Source: Coptis chinensis (taxonomy: Eukaryota; Streptophyta; Magnoliopsida; Ranunculales; Ranunculaceae). From it: a stretch of 64,000 bases of DNA. How positions within the stretch are numbered: position 1 is the first letter of the stretch; each line of letters starts with the position of its first letter. The notes below the pieces were generated by a model, which did no database searches, had not been told where the DNA came from, and saw only the letters and a program-made list of their open reading frames with translations. The position numbers and the translations under genes were made by a program. The DNA is taken from contig CM027384.1 in the NCBI GenBank assembly GCA_015680905.1, positions 68,517,001-68,581,000 of the forward strand, read 5' to 3'. This document shows, piece after piece, positions 12,048 through 25,726 of the stretch.

Positions 12048-12600
12048 TAGGGTCCGCTTGTTTAGCCGGAAAACATGAGAAAATTTTGTTTTAGAAAGTT
12101 TTCCATGTGTTTCCATAATTCCGGGTGCTTGGTTGAGTTGTGATTGGGTGGGACCCCATGAAAATATTTCTAAAACTATGAAAATGTGAAGATATTTTTA
12201 CAACTTGAAACTGCTTTCTAAAACCCTTGCCGCTTTTTTTCTCTGTCTTCTTTCACTTACTTGATTTCAATATCACTAAATTGAAATTTCATCTTGTGAA
12301 ATTTGAGCTTCCTCCCCCACTCTTCTCTAGTTTTCAAATTTATGAAGAACCCTAAAACCTCCAAAAAAAATATCTCGCGAAATTTGAGCTTCCTCCCCCA
12401 CTCTTCCCTAGTTTTCAAATTTATGAAAATCCCTAACACCTCCAAAAAAAAAATTCAGCCAAGCATGTAGAAATCTGAAAAAAAAAAAAAAAAATCTCTT
12501 GTACAAGTTTCCAAACACAAAACTTTCTAAAACAATAATTTCCAGATTTGCCAACTTTTACATCCAACTGCTTTAACCTTAAATACACAGCTTCCAACAC
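12048..12600. mobile_element. Possible foldback MITE
   Basis: The left part (GGGTCCGCTTGTTTAGCC, then TTGTTTTAGAAAGTTTTCC and GGGTGCTTGGTTGA) finds a diverged inverted counterpart around 12460-12560 (complement of TTGTTTTAGAAAGTTTTG and CATGCTTGGCTGA). The exact ends and target duplication are not resolved, so this is tentative. Confidence 0.4.
12297..12450 (+). repeat. Tandem duplication, two copies of about 80 bp
   Basis: Two adjacent copies of a block containing GAAATTTGAGCTTCCTCCCC, CTAGTTTTCAAATTTATGAA and CCTCCAAAAAAAA, differing at a few bases. It makes an internally repeated 62-codon minus-strand frame that is not a gene. Confidence 0.8.
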
Positions 12601-14166
12601 CCAATGTCACTCTAAAACATGTGCATAATGACGTGCATTAATGGTAGTACAGAGTAATTTGTACCTTTTTTTTGTCATGCTCATAGTCACCGAACGTAGA
12701 GTGGAAACGGGAGCCTTAAAAGAAGCGAAGCGTCAAAGTGCATGACTTGAGAAGCTCCACTATCTAGAGCATGGTGGGATTTCACGTTACGTAATAAATT
12801 ATATAATATTTGTGTATTACTAAATACTAAATAGTTGATTAATAATTGATTTTATGAATTAAATTTGTTAAATATGCTTTTTACCCATGAAAATTATGTG
12901 TTTTATAAAATAAATAAATAAATAACATTAATAAACAAAATTAGTGTCAAGTCATTTCAATCTTTATCACGTGAAATAATATGAGTAATAATATTAGCTT
13001 AAAGTGGTATTGACTATTGAGTATCTAATACATAATTATTGGTATTGTTTTGTTTAAAAAAGTTATTTATCTTAAGTAAGTAAAAATAAATACTAACATA
13101 CTAACATATAGTAAAACACAAAAAAGACTTGTTAATTATTACGTAGTTAGTACTTTATCATATTAATTCGGCACAGAAACCAACAAGTCAACAAGATAAT
13201 AGAGAGAATGCTACTACTCATCATTCTTTTACCATTTTTTTATTATTTATTTAACTTCACTCTTTTTTCTGCTTTCTCTCTTCTCCGCCAAAAACGAGTA
13301 GCAGAAGCCATAACCATATCATTAAACACAAACGTCCCTCACAATATTTTTATCTCCTAATACTACTTTTTTTTTGGTTGAAATTTCTTGCAGATAGACA
13401 AAAAAACAAATTCTAAAGCAGTCATTTTTTTTTTTTTTCTTTGGGGAAAGTGACACTCTTTGTCAAGATTTTGGAAAGCGCGATTTGGAATTGCAATTTC
13501 AGAATTTTGAGAGCCGGTTTTATGGCGATTTGACTCTTAAACCGTGAGATTTGAGACCAGAAACGGTGGGCACTTCGCACGGTTTGACCTGAATTTGTGG
13601 ATTACGACTATATATCGAAGTCAGTTTTTGGGTACAGGGCACAAGTGTAGTCCAGGGACCCACAATACGTAATGGCAGTAAAGTAAGTTTCTTTGAAGCA
13701 GTATGCGTGTCACGGAGATATGCATATCAGCTAACAATATAATTACTTCTAATACCGCCTAGTAGTAATGAGGCAGAGTGTCCGGCTATGCAATAACGGG
13801 TATAAATTTTGGTACCGCGTGTCCTTCTCCTAACAACAATTTAACTAACACTTTGATTGGAAATGAATTAATACAAAACACGGAAAGAGCTCTCCTGCGG
13901 CTGAAAGCAGTTTTCTCTCTATCTGATTTTCTTACTCTTTTTTCCCCCTCTTTTCTTTTTGAATTTTGAATGTGTAAGATAAAGTAGCTAGGTCGAAAAT
14001 CCCACTGATATTGTTTTTAGTTTCAGAGGGTCCCTTGGCGATATTTTTCTATCTTTCGTCTTGTCTTTTCTTCTCTTTCCCGCTCTGTCTTTCAACTTCT
14101 TGAACACTTTGCTCTCCCCTAACAATCATTCGCTCCGGGGTTCCCGGGAGTCTGGGGTGGTAGGAG

Positions 14167-16018
14167 ATGGAAGTGATACAAGGTGATGGGATAAAGGAAA
14201 ATGAAGAGGAAAATCAGGAAAACACAAAACAAAAAATAGAAAAACTCCAAGCTGATATGAAAAATATGTTCTGCTCAAAAGAAAAAAAAAGTGGTTGCGA
14301 TAGGATGCAAGAACTCAGAGGTAGACCCCAAAGAGCACACGACCCTGATAGGGAAGTTGTTTGGGGGTAAACACATTCCTCTGCAAGTCTTTGCGGAGGA
14401 GGTACATAGAAATTGGCAAACAAAAGGTCAAACAAGTATATAAATGATTGCAAGAGGAATGTACAAGATGGTGTTTGAAAATGGAGATGAATACAACTAT
14501 GTTAGACAGAATGGGCCTTGGTTGATACAAGGTTTCATCCTGTCCATCAAGAAAGGAAAATATGTAGATTATCAGAAGTTTGACAAAGTGGACTTCTGGA
14601 TCCAGATATATGGACTTCCAAGAGATCGGATAAACGAAGAGAATATCAAAACCATTGAAATTTTGAATCTAGGCAAAGTGAAGGAGTTGATCTTCGGATG
14701 TTCATCGGAGTTTAAAACCCAAAGGGCGGGTGGTAAGAGTGAGGATGGACATCAAGGAACGCTTACTTAAGGGAATAGATTTATGCACGGAGCTGGGGGG
14801 AAATTATTCCAGTGACGTTCAAGTATGAAAAACTGGACATTTTTTGCTATTTCTGCGGCTGCATAGGGCATGATTTGTACTATTGCAACCTAAGAGAGAA
14901 ACTCTGTGTAGAGATGAGAAGCCTCGGGGGATCTCCTAGGGATATCAAAAATAATTTCTCCTTCCTCCAACGGGCCAATGTATTCTTTAATGGAGTAGCA
15001 GCTTCTTCTCCGGCAATTATTACCATTTCGGGGACGCCAAAAAAGCCTCGAGCTGATCAGATACCAGCTAAGGACAGGGGCTCACTGGGTAGACGCGTTC
15101 ATGGCAAGGGGCGGGGATCCCCGCTACACCGCCAAGAGCAAACCAAGGGGGGTGGGGGTGCCGACCAGACGAGAGGAGGTAGAGGAGCGGCGGTCTGTTT
15201 GGACAGAAGTCAGAACGGTAGACTCAGGAATAGGGAAGGCAGAGTCAGTAGCCGTTGGGGAAGCAGACATGGCAGGCCAAAATGGAGAAATCCAGATGAT
15301 GGAAGAATCGGAACAAGCCCAAAGGATCGATATGCCAGAAGCCCAGGCCCAAAAGTCTGAAAGGATAGAAGCCCAAGAAAGCAGCTGTGGGTCAGGACAA
15401 GGGATGGAACAGAAGGAACGAGCCTTAATTGTCTGGGTTACGGCCTCTAGGGAGATGGATCTGGACAATAGGAAAAAGTCTGAGGAGGATGGATTAGATA
15501 AGGCCCAAGGGGTTGGATTGGCATATCTGGAAGACAATAACATGAGAGACCTAGATCCTCTAGCTCTGAGAGAGGACTCCTTGGAAACAGAGAATAGAGC
15601 TGGAAATGAGCAGACTTTGCCGCTACCTAGCTTACCAGTCTCCAATACAATCATACCAAGCACTGAGAAGACCAACAAAGATGAGTTATATCAATCCACT
15701 CCAACAGCTGGAAAAGCTCCACCTTTTTTCAAATTCTCTGGTTTACCTACACGTGGAAGGGGATTTAAGACGGTGGTGTCTCGAGGAAGGCGTCAAGGAG
15801 CACCCAAACAAAGAAAAGAGTTAGGAAGAGAGGATGAAGTAGGGAAAAAAAGAAAAAATTGCTCTAGATCTGGAAGTAAGGCAGAAATGGATGATAAAGA
15901 ATGGACAGAGTATTGTCTGAGGAAGATAGCAAGAGAATCGAAACGAGCAAAAAGAGAAGCAGATGATCTAAGGGCCAAAGGGCTAGGACACTTATCCCAG
16001 AAGAAGCCCCAGTGATTA
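14167..16018 (+). pseudogene. LINE-1 ORF1 (DUF4283 plus CCHC zinc knuckle), frameshifted
   Basis: Nucleic-acid-binding chaperone of the LINE ribonucleoprotein. The frame from Met at 14167 shifts near 14350 and again near 14760. The DUF4283-like part (14444-14770) contains GPWLIQGFILSIKKGK and FWIQIYGLPRD. The zinc knuckle CYFCGCIGHDLYYC (spacing CX2CX4HX4C) lies at about 14844-14885. A long Glu/Arg/Lys-rich tail follows (15101-16015). The frame may originally have run on into the Ser/Thr-rich stretch to about 16130. ORF2 follows. The long antisense frame at 15124-15678 is a shadow of this ORF. Confidence 0.85.
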
Positions 16019-16559
16019 GCATCTCAAGTGATTCTATGGTCTCAACTGAGCCATCTAACTCGGGAAGATCTCTGGACTCAACTAACCCATCTGACTTCTC
16101 GGGACATTCAATTCGGAAGATCGGATCCGCCGGATGCATTTGAGAATGGGGAAGACTATAATGATATAGAGGTTGGAAATGAGGAAAGGGCGGAGGAAGT
16201 ATCTATGGAAATGTGCACGGGGATCTTGGCGCAAAGGCGGTATGGAAGGAGATGGGTATGTATCAGAGGAAAGCATCTCGAAGGTGATGGTTCCACAGCT
16301 AGAGCCTTTAGCGGTTGATGATTCCTCAGTGGTACACAAGAGATCTGTTAAGAGTAATCAACAGTATAAAGGGGAAAGTTCAAGGCAGCCAAATGGTAAG
16401 GAGGGGTGTTGTAGCACAGGTGGTGGATATGGGAGTGGTAGGGCTAAGTCTGGAAACAGTGGGGGTATGTTCTCTCCTCCAGGGTTCAAGGGTACCGTCC
16501 CAATAACAGCCGGCCTCGCCACCATGATACAAGCACGAATTGCCGAGGAATAGGTTCCT

Positions 16560-19500
16560 CCGCGGCAATCAGAATCTAAAGGACTTAATAGGAAGTTTGA
16601 TCCCGATATCATATGTCCGGTCTCAAAACAAAGGTTGGTGTAGATAAGATGAAAGGTATTAGTATAATGGTTAAGTATAGGGGTTGTTTTTGTGTTCCAG
16701 CAGTTGGTCGAAGTGGGGGCCTTGCAGACTATGGAAAGAAGGGTGGACACGGAAATCTTGGGAGCTACTAGGAATCAAGCGAGGTAAACTAAATAATTTT
16801 TTTGCAATCGAAACTTGGTTTTTCTCTTTGTATATGGGGAACTGTTGCATGCAAATGACATCGGTCAGAAATTTGAACTTAGGGATGTGGCAACCCTGAT
16901 CCCAGGACCTTGGTGTCTGTTTGGGGACTTCAATGCCATTACCTCGCTAAATGAAAAAAATAGGGGGAAGAAGCATGTTTAATAACAGTATGGTAGAGTT
17001 CAATGGGTTGATAAATGACCTTGGGCTGATTGACCTAGGATTTAAAGGACCTATGTATACTTGGAGCAATAATAGAGCCCCCAACAGTCATATCCTAGAG
17101 AGACTTGATAGAGCTCTGGCTACTGATGCCTGGGTGGTCCTTTTTCCTAACATGCATGTGCACAATGTGGTTAATGCTAGCTCAGATCATCTGTCTATTA
17201 TGATAAATCTCAGAGCAAAGGAGGAAAATAGAACCACACATGAAAAACCCTTTCGATTTTACAATATGTGGTTTACTGATAATGCATGCATGCCTGTTAT
17301 TGAAACTGCCTGGAATTCTATTTATCATGATTTGCCTGACATTAATGTGATCCTAAAACACAAGTTGACACAACAACATCTTACTATATGGAATAAGAAG
17401 GTGTTTGGTAACATCTTTACAAATCTAAAAAAAAAAAAAGTTAACAAGGATTTTGGAAGAGATCCTAACTAAACCTTTCTCCCTAGCCAACTATGAGAGA
17501 GCAAAAGGACTTAAATCTGAGTTGCTTGAATGGTTGGTTAAGGAGGAAAGTTTCTGGAAATAGAAATCAACTATTCACTGGTTGAAGGATGGGGGAAAAA
17601 ATACGAGGTTTTTCCATCTTTCCACCATTTTGAGAAGAAGGAAAAAGACATTGAGAGGTCAGCAGAGGGGGATGGAGTGAAGGAAGAGCTGAAGTGGGAG
17701 ATAACATTAACTCCTACTTCCAAGCTCTTTTCAAATCAGACCAACCCCATCAAAATGAAAGTATTCTCAATTTGTTCACTCCTTGTATCACGAAAAGGGA
17801 AAATGAGTTTGCGCTTCGCCATCCCATCTTCCTCAAGATATTAGGAGAGTTGTCAATAAGATGGGAAGCCCGAAGGCCCCCCGGGCCGATGGGTTCCAAG
17901 GGTTTTTTTACCAAAATACTTGGGAGATTGTGGGAAATAGTATTGTGGCTTTTGTGAAGGATTTCTTCCATAAGGGGAGTTGAACCATGTGTTTAATGAA
18001 ACTTATATTGCTCTCATCCCTAAAATAAATAACCCGGCGTCGTGGCACAATTTAGGCCTATAAGTCTCTCGCAACTTTTGTTACAAAGTGGTCTCTAAAA
18101 TCCTTGCCAATAGACTCAAGCAACATCTAAATAAAATCATCTCTCCCTTCCAAGGGGCTTTCATCAAAGGTAGAAATATAGGAGATAACCTTGGGTTAGC
18201 TTGTGAGCTTTTTCATCACATGAAAAACATGAAAGATAAAAACATGGTCGGGTAGCCTGAAGATGGATATGGCAAAAGCCTATGATAGAGTGGAGTGGTC
18301 CCTGGTGGACACCATCTTTGATAGACCGGGCTTTAGTTAGAAGTGGAGGAATCTTATAAAACAATGCATATCCTTTGTTTCTTTTCAAGTGCTTCTTAAT
18401 GGGAGTCCTCGAATAAGATAATCCCCGAAAGGGGCCTCGCAGAACGAGGGGATCCCCTATCCCCATATCTCTTTATCATCATGTCCGAGGCCCTTTCTAG
18501 GATGATTGCAAAAGCCGGTGAGAGGAGAAAGTCCATGGGATTAAGATCCGGAGGGCTTCTCCTCCCATCTCCCATCTTCTCAGATGCAGATGACCCGATC
18601 CTCGTTTACGGAGGAAATCTTGGGGATGGGGGGCATCTTAAAGATATCCTACAAGACTATTGTGCTGCTTCTGGTCAGCTGATAACTTTTGACAAATCTA
18701 GCATTTTTTTCAGCAGAAACATCAAGTTTCGAAATAAAATAAAGCTAAAGAAGTTTTGGAAAATGAGGCTTTTTGATCCAAAAGACAAATACCTGGGTAT
18801 ACCCATCATGCTATCAAAAAAAAAGGTTGAGGATTTTGACTTTTTAGTAGATAAGATCCATAAGAAAATAAAAGGTTGGAAGGCTAAAGTCCTTTCACAG
18901 GCTGGAAGGGCTACCCTGATCCAATCTGTGGTACAAGCTACTCCTCTCTATGCTATGTCTACCTATATGCTTCCCATGTCTACTTGCAACAAGATAGATA
19001 AAGCATGCAGAGAGTTTTTCTGGCATGGTGCTGAAAATTCTAACAATGTCCATACCATTGAGTGGGACAAGTTATGTAAACCCAAACCTGAAGGAGGGTT
19101 GGGGTTTAGAAAGATGAGGGATATAAATGTAACAATGCTAGCCAAGCTCCCTTGGAAAGCTGCTACAGATACTGAGTCAGTTTGGACAAAAACTCTTGCT
19201 AGTATCTATAGTAAAACTGGATAGGGATGTCCGAAACCTCACGGGTATGCCTCCTACTTTTGGAAAGGAATCCATAATACTTTCAATCTCATAAGTGGAG
19301 GGATAGTCTGGGGTATTCACAGTGGTACTTCTACCTCTCTTTTAGATGACCCTTGGGTGATCTGCAATGGAAAACCCCAGACTCTGAGAGAGTTAGGGGT
19401 GGAGGATCCCAGACTAGAAGGCCTTCATGTGGCTGACCTTTTTCTGGAGGATAGAACTGGATGGGATGAGGCCAAGCTTCAAAGCTTCTTTCAGCCTTCC

Positions 19501-20661
19501 CTTGTGGCAAGAATCAAAGACATAATGATCAGACCTCTGGGTCTGGGAAAGGATAGGCTGAAATGGAGTGGAGAAAAGGCTGGGAGACTGACTGTGAAAT
19601 CTGTATACAAGTACCTAGCCAAAGATAGTGGTGAAGGACAGAGCTCTAGTTTTAATACTAAAACAGTAAAGCTCCTTTGGAAAACCAAAATACCAGCCAA
19701 CATTCAGATGTTCTTATGGAAAGCCTATATGAATGCCTTACCTATGGGAGATAGGTTGGCTTCTTGGAAGATGGAGGGGGACTTTTCTTGCCCCCTATGC
19801 AATACCAGTTTGGAGGCAGAAAACCATCTGTTTTTTGAATGTGATTGGACCAGAAAGTTGTGGTTCACTTCAAGCTTGGGTTTAAGAATGGAGATTCAGG
19901 GCAGGAACAACACTAAGGATTGGATCTCCAAATTCATAAGTTGGAGCAACAATAAGAGCCAACACATAGCTCAAGCAGGAGTTCAAGCTTGTTATCTCCT
20001 ATACAACATCTGGAAAACTAGGAATGAAGCCAAATTTGAACAAAGGCTCCCTAATAGAGAAAGACTTCTCAGAAGGAGTGAGGTGGAGGCATGCAACTGC
20101 TACAAGGGCTTTGCTACTACCAGAATGCAGAATGAGAACTCTCTCCCTTCTGAAAACTACTTAAATCAAAACTTTTTTGAGTTTGATTCATTGTTCCCTA
20201 TTATACCTAATGAGTGCATTAATATAAGATATGATGCTGCCTTTCAGGGTATATCAGGAGAAGCAGTTGTTGGTACTATAGCTTGGGATTCATAAGGAAA
20301 GGTAGTAGGGGCAGGTATTAGGAGATTCCGAGCAAAGTCTGCAGAGGAAGCAGAGATGGTGGCTGCTGAGGTGGCACTAGGACTTGCAAAGTTTCATGGG
20401 TGGACTGCTGTGTATATAGAAGGGGACTGCTTAGAAGTCACTAAGGCTCTTAATAGCCAGACATGTTCTTGGAAGTTTGAGAGTTTGAGAGATTATGTAG
20501 TAAAGTTAACCTCTAATTTTGCTTTCTGCAAGTTTAAGTGGATTTCTAGGAGGTCTAATGGAGAGGCACATTTGCTTGCACAATGGGCTTTCCATAAGCA
20601 GCAAATGGACCAGCTTCCTATGTGTATCTTGAAAGACAAGTTAACCCCTATTCTGGTTTGA
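16560..20661 (+). pseudogene. LINE-1 ORF2 (endonuclease, RT, zf-RVT, RNase H), broken
   Basis: Pol-like protein that would nick target DNA and reverse-transcribe LINE RNA. In order: a damaged APE-type endonuclease (about 16560-17230; GPWCLFGDFNAI, MYTWSNN and SSDHLSIMINL are visible), RT (about 17690-19220, several shifts), zf-RVT (about 19660-19860, with CPLCNTSLEAENHLFFEC), and RNase H (about 20220-20640, with YIEGDCLEVTKAL and a late SNGEAHLLA). The usual FADD box of RT is disordered (IFSDADDPILVY at about 18575). Multiple frameshifts and stops, including one at 20293, make it inactive. Confidence 0.88.
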
Positions 20662-20717
20662 TGGATAAGTAATATATATGGTATTATCAAAAAAAAAACA
20701 ACAACAACAATTTAACT

Positions 20718-21511
20718 CCCATTTTCTTTTTCTTTTCTATTTTCAAAATAAAAGAACAAAATCCCAACATCCTCATCCTGCTCCAAAAACTAATTTTGAA
20801 AATAGAACAAATAAAAATCTCCATAGACTGAATAGACGGTCTTTGTTTTAAGAGTAAAATTAAAATTATATGTTCTACATAATTTACATAATTCAGAATT
20901 TTTTGAGAAAGGGATCGGATATTTGAACTATACTCAAACATCTCTCTCTACTAGATGCCTGCTTTATTATTTGACAACCACGACACCAAGTAATCAACAA
21001 ATGAACCAAATTGTAATGTTTCGGAATTTCACCCAAGGGTAATCTAATCATTTTACATTAGCGTTGTTATAGAAAATTACGTGTGGACACTGTATTTATT
21101 CTTTTGTGTAATAGTGTTGGACTGGTCTTGTTAAAACGGTATTTTTTGCATGTGAGGTTGTGTAGTTTAATTTGACACGTATAATCTGCCAAATGTTGTA
21201 TACAATGGATGCATAGTTATTATTTTGATGCATAATTTTATTATTTAAGATTATACAAAATGTTTGATAGATACTTATTCTATTGGCAGGGTTTGGCTAA
21301 ATTATTTATTTTGTTAGATGTAATATACTTGGTATTGATAAATATTAGTTTTGATCAATTTATTAAAAAAACAATGCTAGGTGCTATATGGCTTTATATG
21401 CTATATGCTATATTGCTTATGAGAGTATGCTATTTTTTCTAATTGACTTGGTAGCTAGAATTAAATAATTGGGTTAGTGATATGGGCTTTGATGATTTTT
21501 TTGACATGAGC
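20718..21511. other. AT-rich background between the two LINEs
   Basis: No gene seen. The right end (about 21470-21523) has loosely repeated ATGGGCTTTGATG-like units that continue beyond the minus-strand LINE at 28058-28160, so that LINE landed inside a small imperfect repeat. Confidence 0.6.
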
Positions 21512-21573
21512 TTTGATGGTTATTTTTTTTTTTTAGAACATAGTTTAGGGTTGAGGCAGACCCTGACCTGCCA

Positions 21574-24500
21574 TTAAAATCTCATGAAATTTTTTCCTTC
21601 TTTATCCTCTTTGGCATACATAGTGAGTTTCTCATCCAATGGAGGTATAAAGAAGGTACATCTCTCACCATTAAACATGCTGGCTAGGTAGTCAGCTACC
21701 CTATTTGTTTCTCTGTAGACATGTATGTATGAAATGCATAACCCCTGTGCTAGCCCTTTAATAGCTAGGACTGTATTCATACAGTACCAAGGTGGTGGTT
21801 CTATACCCTTCAGAATATTGATGGCACTCTGAGAGTCAGATGCTGCCACAATCTCCTTTTTCCCAAGCAATGTGCATCCTTGCAAACCATAAAGAATCCC
21901 TTGGAGTTCCTGGTATAGTACGGATCTCATGCCCCCTTCTCCAGTGTAGGCTAGTAAGATTTCTCCATCTGCATCTCGTATTGCCCCACCAATACCTGTT
22001 GTTGAGTCATTCATAGCCCCATCAGAGTTTAGTTTGACTGCATTTCCCGTTGGCTTGATCCATGAGCATGGAGTGGGCTCTTTTCTCTTGAAATTGACTC
22101 GAATTCCTACCCTCTCCATGAGGATTCTTCCCTTGATCGTGTCTTGAACATCTTTAACCTGACTTTGTAAGTAAATTTTCATTTCCTTAATCAGATTCTC
22201 TTTCACTATGCTGCTGGGTTTGCTTGTGTTCTCGAATCTTCTCTGGTTCCTTTCATTCCACAGGTGACTAACAGTTGCACACACATAAGTTTTCAAGATC
22301 TCGGCTTCTATATCGTTTCTTGCACTTAGTTTCATCAGTAGCATCCATTCTCTATTTGAATCTCCCTGTAATCTAATCCCCAGTAGGCTTTTGACACCTG
22401 TCCAGACTTCTCTGCTATATGGGCATTCAAAGAAGAGGTGTTTGGAGTTTTCTCTTGAACTGTTGCATAAACAACACTTGGAGCTCTGTAGAATCTTCTT
22501 CTTTACTAGTCTGTCTTGTGTTGGGAGACTTCCAGCCATGAGTTGCCAAGTGGTGAATGAGTGTTTAGGAAGTACAAACTTTCCCCAAACAAGGTTAAAC
22601 CACTTCACCTTCTCTCTTGGGATTCTGAGGGCATTGTATGCAGATTTAGAGGTATATGCTCCACTCGGCTCCAAAGTCCAGACTACTTTGTCTTCTCGGA
22701 TGTAGTTATTAATCTCTGTAGTCATGATTTGGTCTTTAAGCTCTCCTTCTGGCATGCTGCAAACTATGTTGTTCCATGTACCATCTGTAATTAGGTCGCT
22801 CACTCGTGCTTCCAGTGGTATTTGTAGCTGAACTCTTGCTATACTATCATTTATGAGAAGTTTGTTGGCGCACCAAGGATCATACCAAACATATGTGCTA
22901 GTTCCTGAGGCAATGCTGTATCTTATAAACTTCATAGCCACTGATCTCATTTGTAGTACATTTCTCCAAACCCACGAGCAATCTTTTGGAATAGGCATAC
23001 TCCAGAATTTCTTCACTTTAATCTGTTGGTTCCAAATCCATTGTACCCAAAGACTTTCTCCTTTTTCTGCTATCTTGTGTACTAGACCACAATATGATGC
23101 CTTGTTCCAAATTTTGAGGTCAAGAATGTTGAGTCCTCCTTCAGGCTTGGTGAGGGCTGTCTTGTTCTTGCTTGCATGGTGCATGTTAGAGTTTCTATCA
23201 ACTCCACTCCATAAGAAATCATTGCAGATTCTTGTTGTTACGTCACAATCAAGCATTCTTGGCAACACAAAAGTTTTTTGACCAAGAGACATGGAAGGTG
23301 TTAAGACCGAGTTGATCAACTCAAGTCTTCCCCGCATGTGATAGGACTCTAGACTTCCAGTTTTGGATTCTATAAGTGATTTTCTCAATCAAAGGATAAC
23401 AATCCTTTATACCAAGCCTTGTAGATGTGAGTGGTAGGCCTAGGTAAGTAACAGGCAGTTCAGTGAGTCTGATGCCCATATGATCTGCTACGAGTTGCCT
23501 TTCACCTTGATTCATGCCAGCAGTTAAGAGTGTTGTCTTTAGAGTGTTGGCTTTGAGCCCCGTGGCTTCAGAGAAGAGAACTAAGACCTCTTTGACAGTT
23601 GTCATTGATTGCATATCACCTTTTAAGAAGAGTAGTAAGTCATCTGCAAAGCATAGACTAATAACTTTTGTTTTCTTACATTTTGGGTGTGGCTTTATGA
23701 GTCCTTCATTGAGCTTGCGTTTCAAGAGACATGTGAGTACCTCCATGATCAAAACAAAGAGGTAGGGTGAGAGGGGGTCTCCTTGTCTAAGCCCCCTCTT
23801 TCCTTGAAAGTAACCCTCAGGTGTACCATTCACTAAGACTGAGAAGTAGGCTGTTGAGTAACATAAGTTAATCCATTTGAGGAGCTTGTTAGGGCAGCGT
23901 AGTCGTGTTAGCATTTCTTCGATAGCTTTCCAGCAAACAGAATCAAAAGCCTTGCTAATATCAACTTTCATTGAGCATCTTGCAGAAATGTGCTTTCTAG
24001 AGTAACATCTCAAGAGTTCATGAGATAACAATAAGTTGTCTTGAATGGATCTCTGAGAAATGAATGCAGACTGGTTAGGACTTACCAGCGAGGTCATTAA
24101 GGGCTTTAGTCTATTTGATAAAACTTTGGAGAAACACTTGTAAGTGATGTTGCAGCAGGCAATAGGTCTGAAGTCATTGACTTTGGATGGATTTGGAACT
24201 TTGGGTACAAGACATAAGAATGTGGAGTTCATTCCCTTTGTCATTGTGTGAGTGGAGAAGGCATATGCAATGGCTTTTATAAAGTCTCCACCAACAATGT
24301 CCCAGCAGGATTTATAGAAGCATGCATTATAGCCATCTGGACCAGGGGCTTTGTATATATCCATCTCAAATAATGCATTCTTGATCTCTTCTTCTTGTAT
24401 GTCGCCAATCAAATCCATTGCCACATTGTCTTCAATGATGCTTCTAACTTGCAGGTGAGGGATTATATTTTCAGATCTTGGGGTTGTATCCTTTCCGAGA

Positions 24501-25708
24501 AGTGATTTGTAGTGATCGACAATAATGTTACTGACTTCATCTCCTGTGTACTTGGTCCCATCATCATCTGTTAAAGACCATATCTTGCATCTTGATTTTT
24601 TCTCCTTTAGAATGTTGTGGAAATAGGCTGTACATCTGTCTCCGTTAACCATCCATGTGCAACCTGCCCTCTGTCTAATATCCTCGTATTCCATGTTCAG
24701 TAGCTCAGTGTACTGTACCACAGCTTGTCTTTCATTATTCCTTAGACCGGGATCTATGGGATTAGCTTGTAGAAGTGTTTGTGCATGAAACATCTTCTGT
24801 CTTGCTTCCTCAGTTCTCTCTTTCAGTTTTGAGAAGTTCTTCTTGGACCAACCTTTGAGCACATCCTTTAGAATGTTGAGTTTCTGATATAGAGATGCTA
24901 TAGGATTTCCAAAAGTGTTAGAACCCCATGCTTCCTTTACTAGTCCATGGAATTCTTTGTGCATAGCCCATGAGTTGCAGAATCTGAAAGGGAATGCTTT
25001 ATGACAGTTGCCAAACCACGAGAGAATCATAGGTGTGTGGTCAGAAACACCTTGTGGTATGAATTCTGCTGCAGATGCAGGAAAGGCATTACTCCATTCC
25101 ATATTCACCAAGCATCTGTCTATTTTTGAGAACTTGTCAGAGTTGTTTGTCCATGTGTAAAGACTGCCAGAGAATTGCAGATCGACCAGCCCAGAGTCAT
25201 TTACACAGTTACTGAAGTCTTCTATGTCTCGTGGGTGAACAGGGCCCATTCCGAGTCTCTCATTAGTGCTGAGTATACTGTTGAAGTCTCCACTAACACT
25301 CCATGGTAGTGTAATAGTGCGGCTCAGAGTGGTGATATCATCCCATAAGATTTGCCTTTCTGCCTTGCTATTGCTAGCATAGACTAGTGTCAGGTTGAAC
25401 ACTTTATTTGTAGGTAGCAGTAAAACCTCGCAGTGGAGCATCTGTGAGGTTTCTGACAAAAGATTGACGGAAATGTAACTAGGATCCCAAAAGAACCATA
25501 TCCTTCCACTAGGGTTGGATTCATAGTTATGTAGAAACGACCACTGTGGGCAGCATAAGCTTCTGATGAGGTCGAACTTATCCCTCTTAACTTTAGTTTC
25601 CAGCAAACTAAACATGCAAAGTTTATTCTGTAATCTTACTTTATTTATCTCTGTAGCTTTGGAAAGCTCATTGAGACCTCTTACATTCCATACTCCTAAA
25701 TTAATCAT
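21574..25708 (-). pseudogene. LINE-2 ORF2 (APE endonuclease, RT, zf-RVT, RNase H), one frameshift
   Basis: About 1380 codons from Met at 25708, 18 bp after the ORF1 stop. The first frame (to 23321) holds the APE endonuclease (LGVWNVRGLNE, LLETKVK, SGDFNSIL, GVSDHTPMIL, roughly residues 3-240) and RT (residues about 440-700, with DISKAFDSV, RGLRQGDPLSPYLF and the catalytic FADDLLLF). The second frame (23388-21574) holds the RT C-terminus, zf-RVT (CCLCNSSRENSKHLFFEC) and RNase H (LNSDGAMND, ELQGILYGLQG, SDSQSAINIL, YRETNRVADYLA). The frames overlap at 23321-23388. The break sits in a GGGGAAGA stretch and looks like one extra base, so it could be a sequencing error. Otherwise all catalytic boxes are present. 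Confidence 0.92.
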
Positions 25709-25726
25709 TTAAGGAGTGTAAAAGAG

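Larger units (their letters stand above)
11791..13831. other. AT-rich intergenic background
   Basis: No gene seen. It holds a possible foldback element (12048-12600), a tandem duplication (12297-12450) and CT-rich and T-rich runs near 13200-13440. Reading frames here are short and uninformative. Confidence 0.6.
13847..20702 (+). mobile_element. LINE-1 (plus strand), full length, decayed
   Basis: Plant L1-type non-LTR retrotransposon of about 6.86 kb. It is bounded by a perfect 15-bp target duplication AACAACAATTTAACT (13832-13846 and 20703-20717), with an A-rich tail just before the right copy. Layout: 5' UTR (13847-14166, CT-rich), ORF1 (14167 to about 16018), ORF2 (about 16560-20661), short 3' UTR. 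Both ORFs have several frameshifts and stops, so it cannot move itself. Full length with both ends defined makes it a good age marker for this region. Confidence 0.9.

Noticed and set aside
15124-15678. 184-codon minus-strand frame
   Set aside because: Antisense shadow of LINE-1 ORF1 with its biased codon composition.
23514-23765. Plus-strand frames across LINE-2 (also 22391-23281 and 26286-27227)
   Set aside because: All are shadows of the well-supported minus-strand ORF1 and ORF2.
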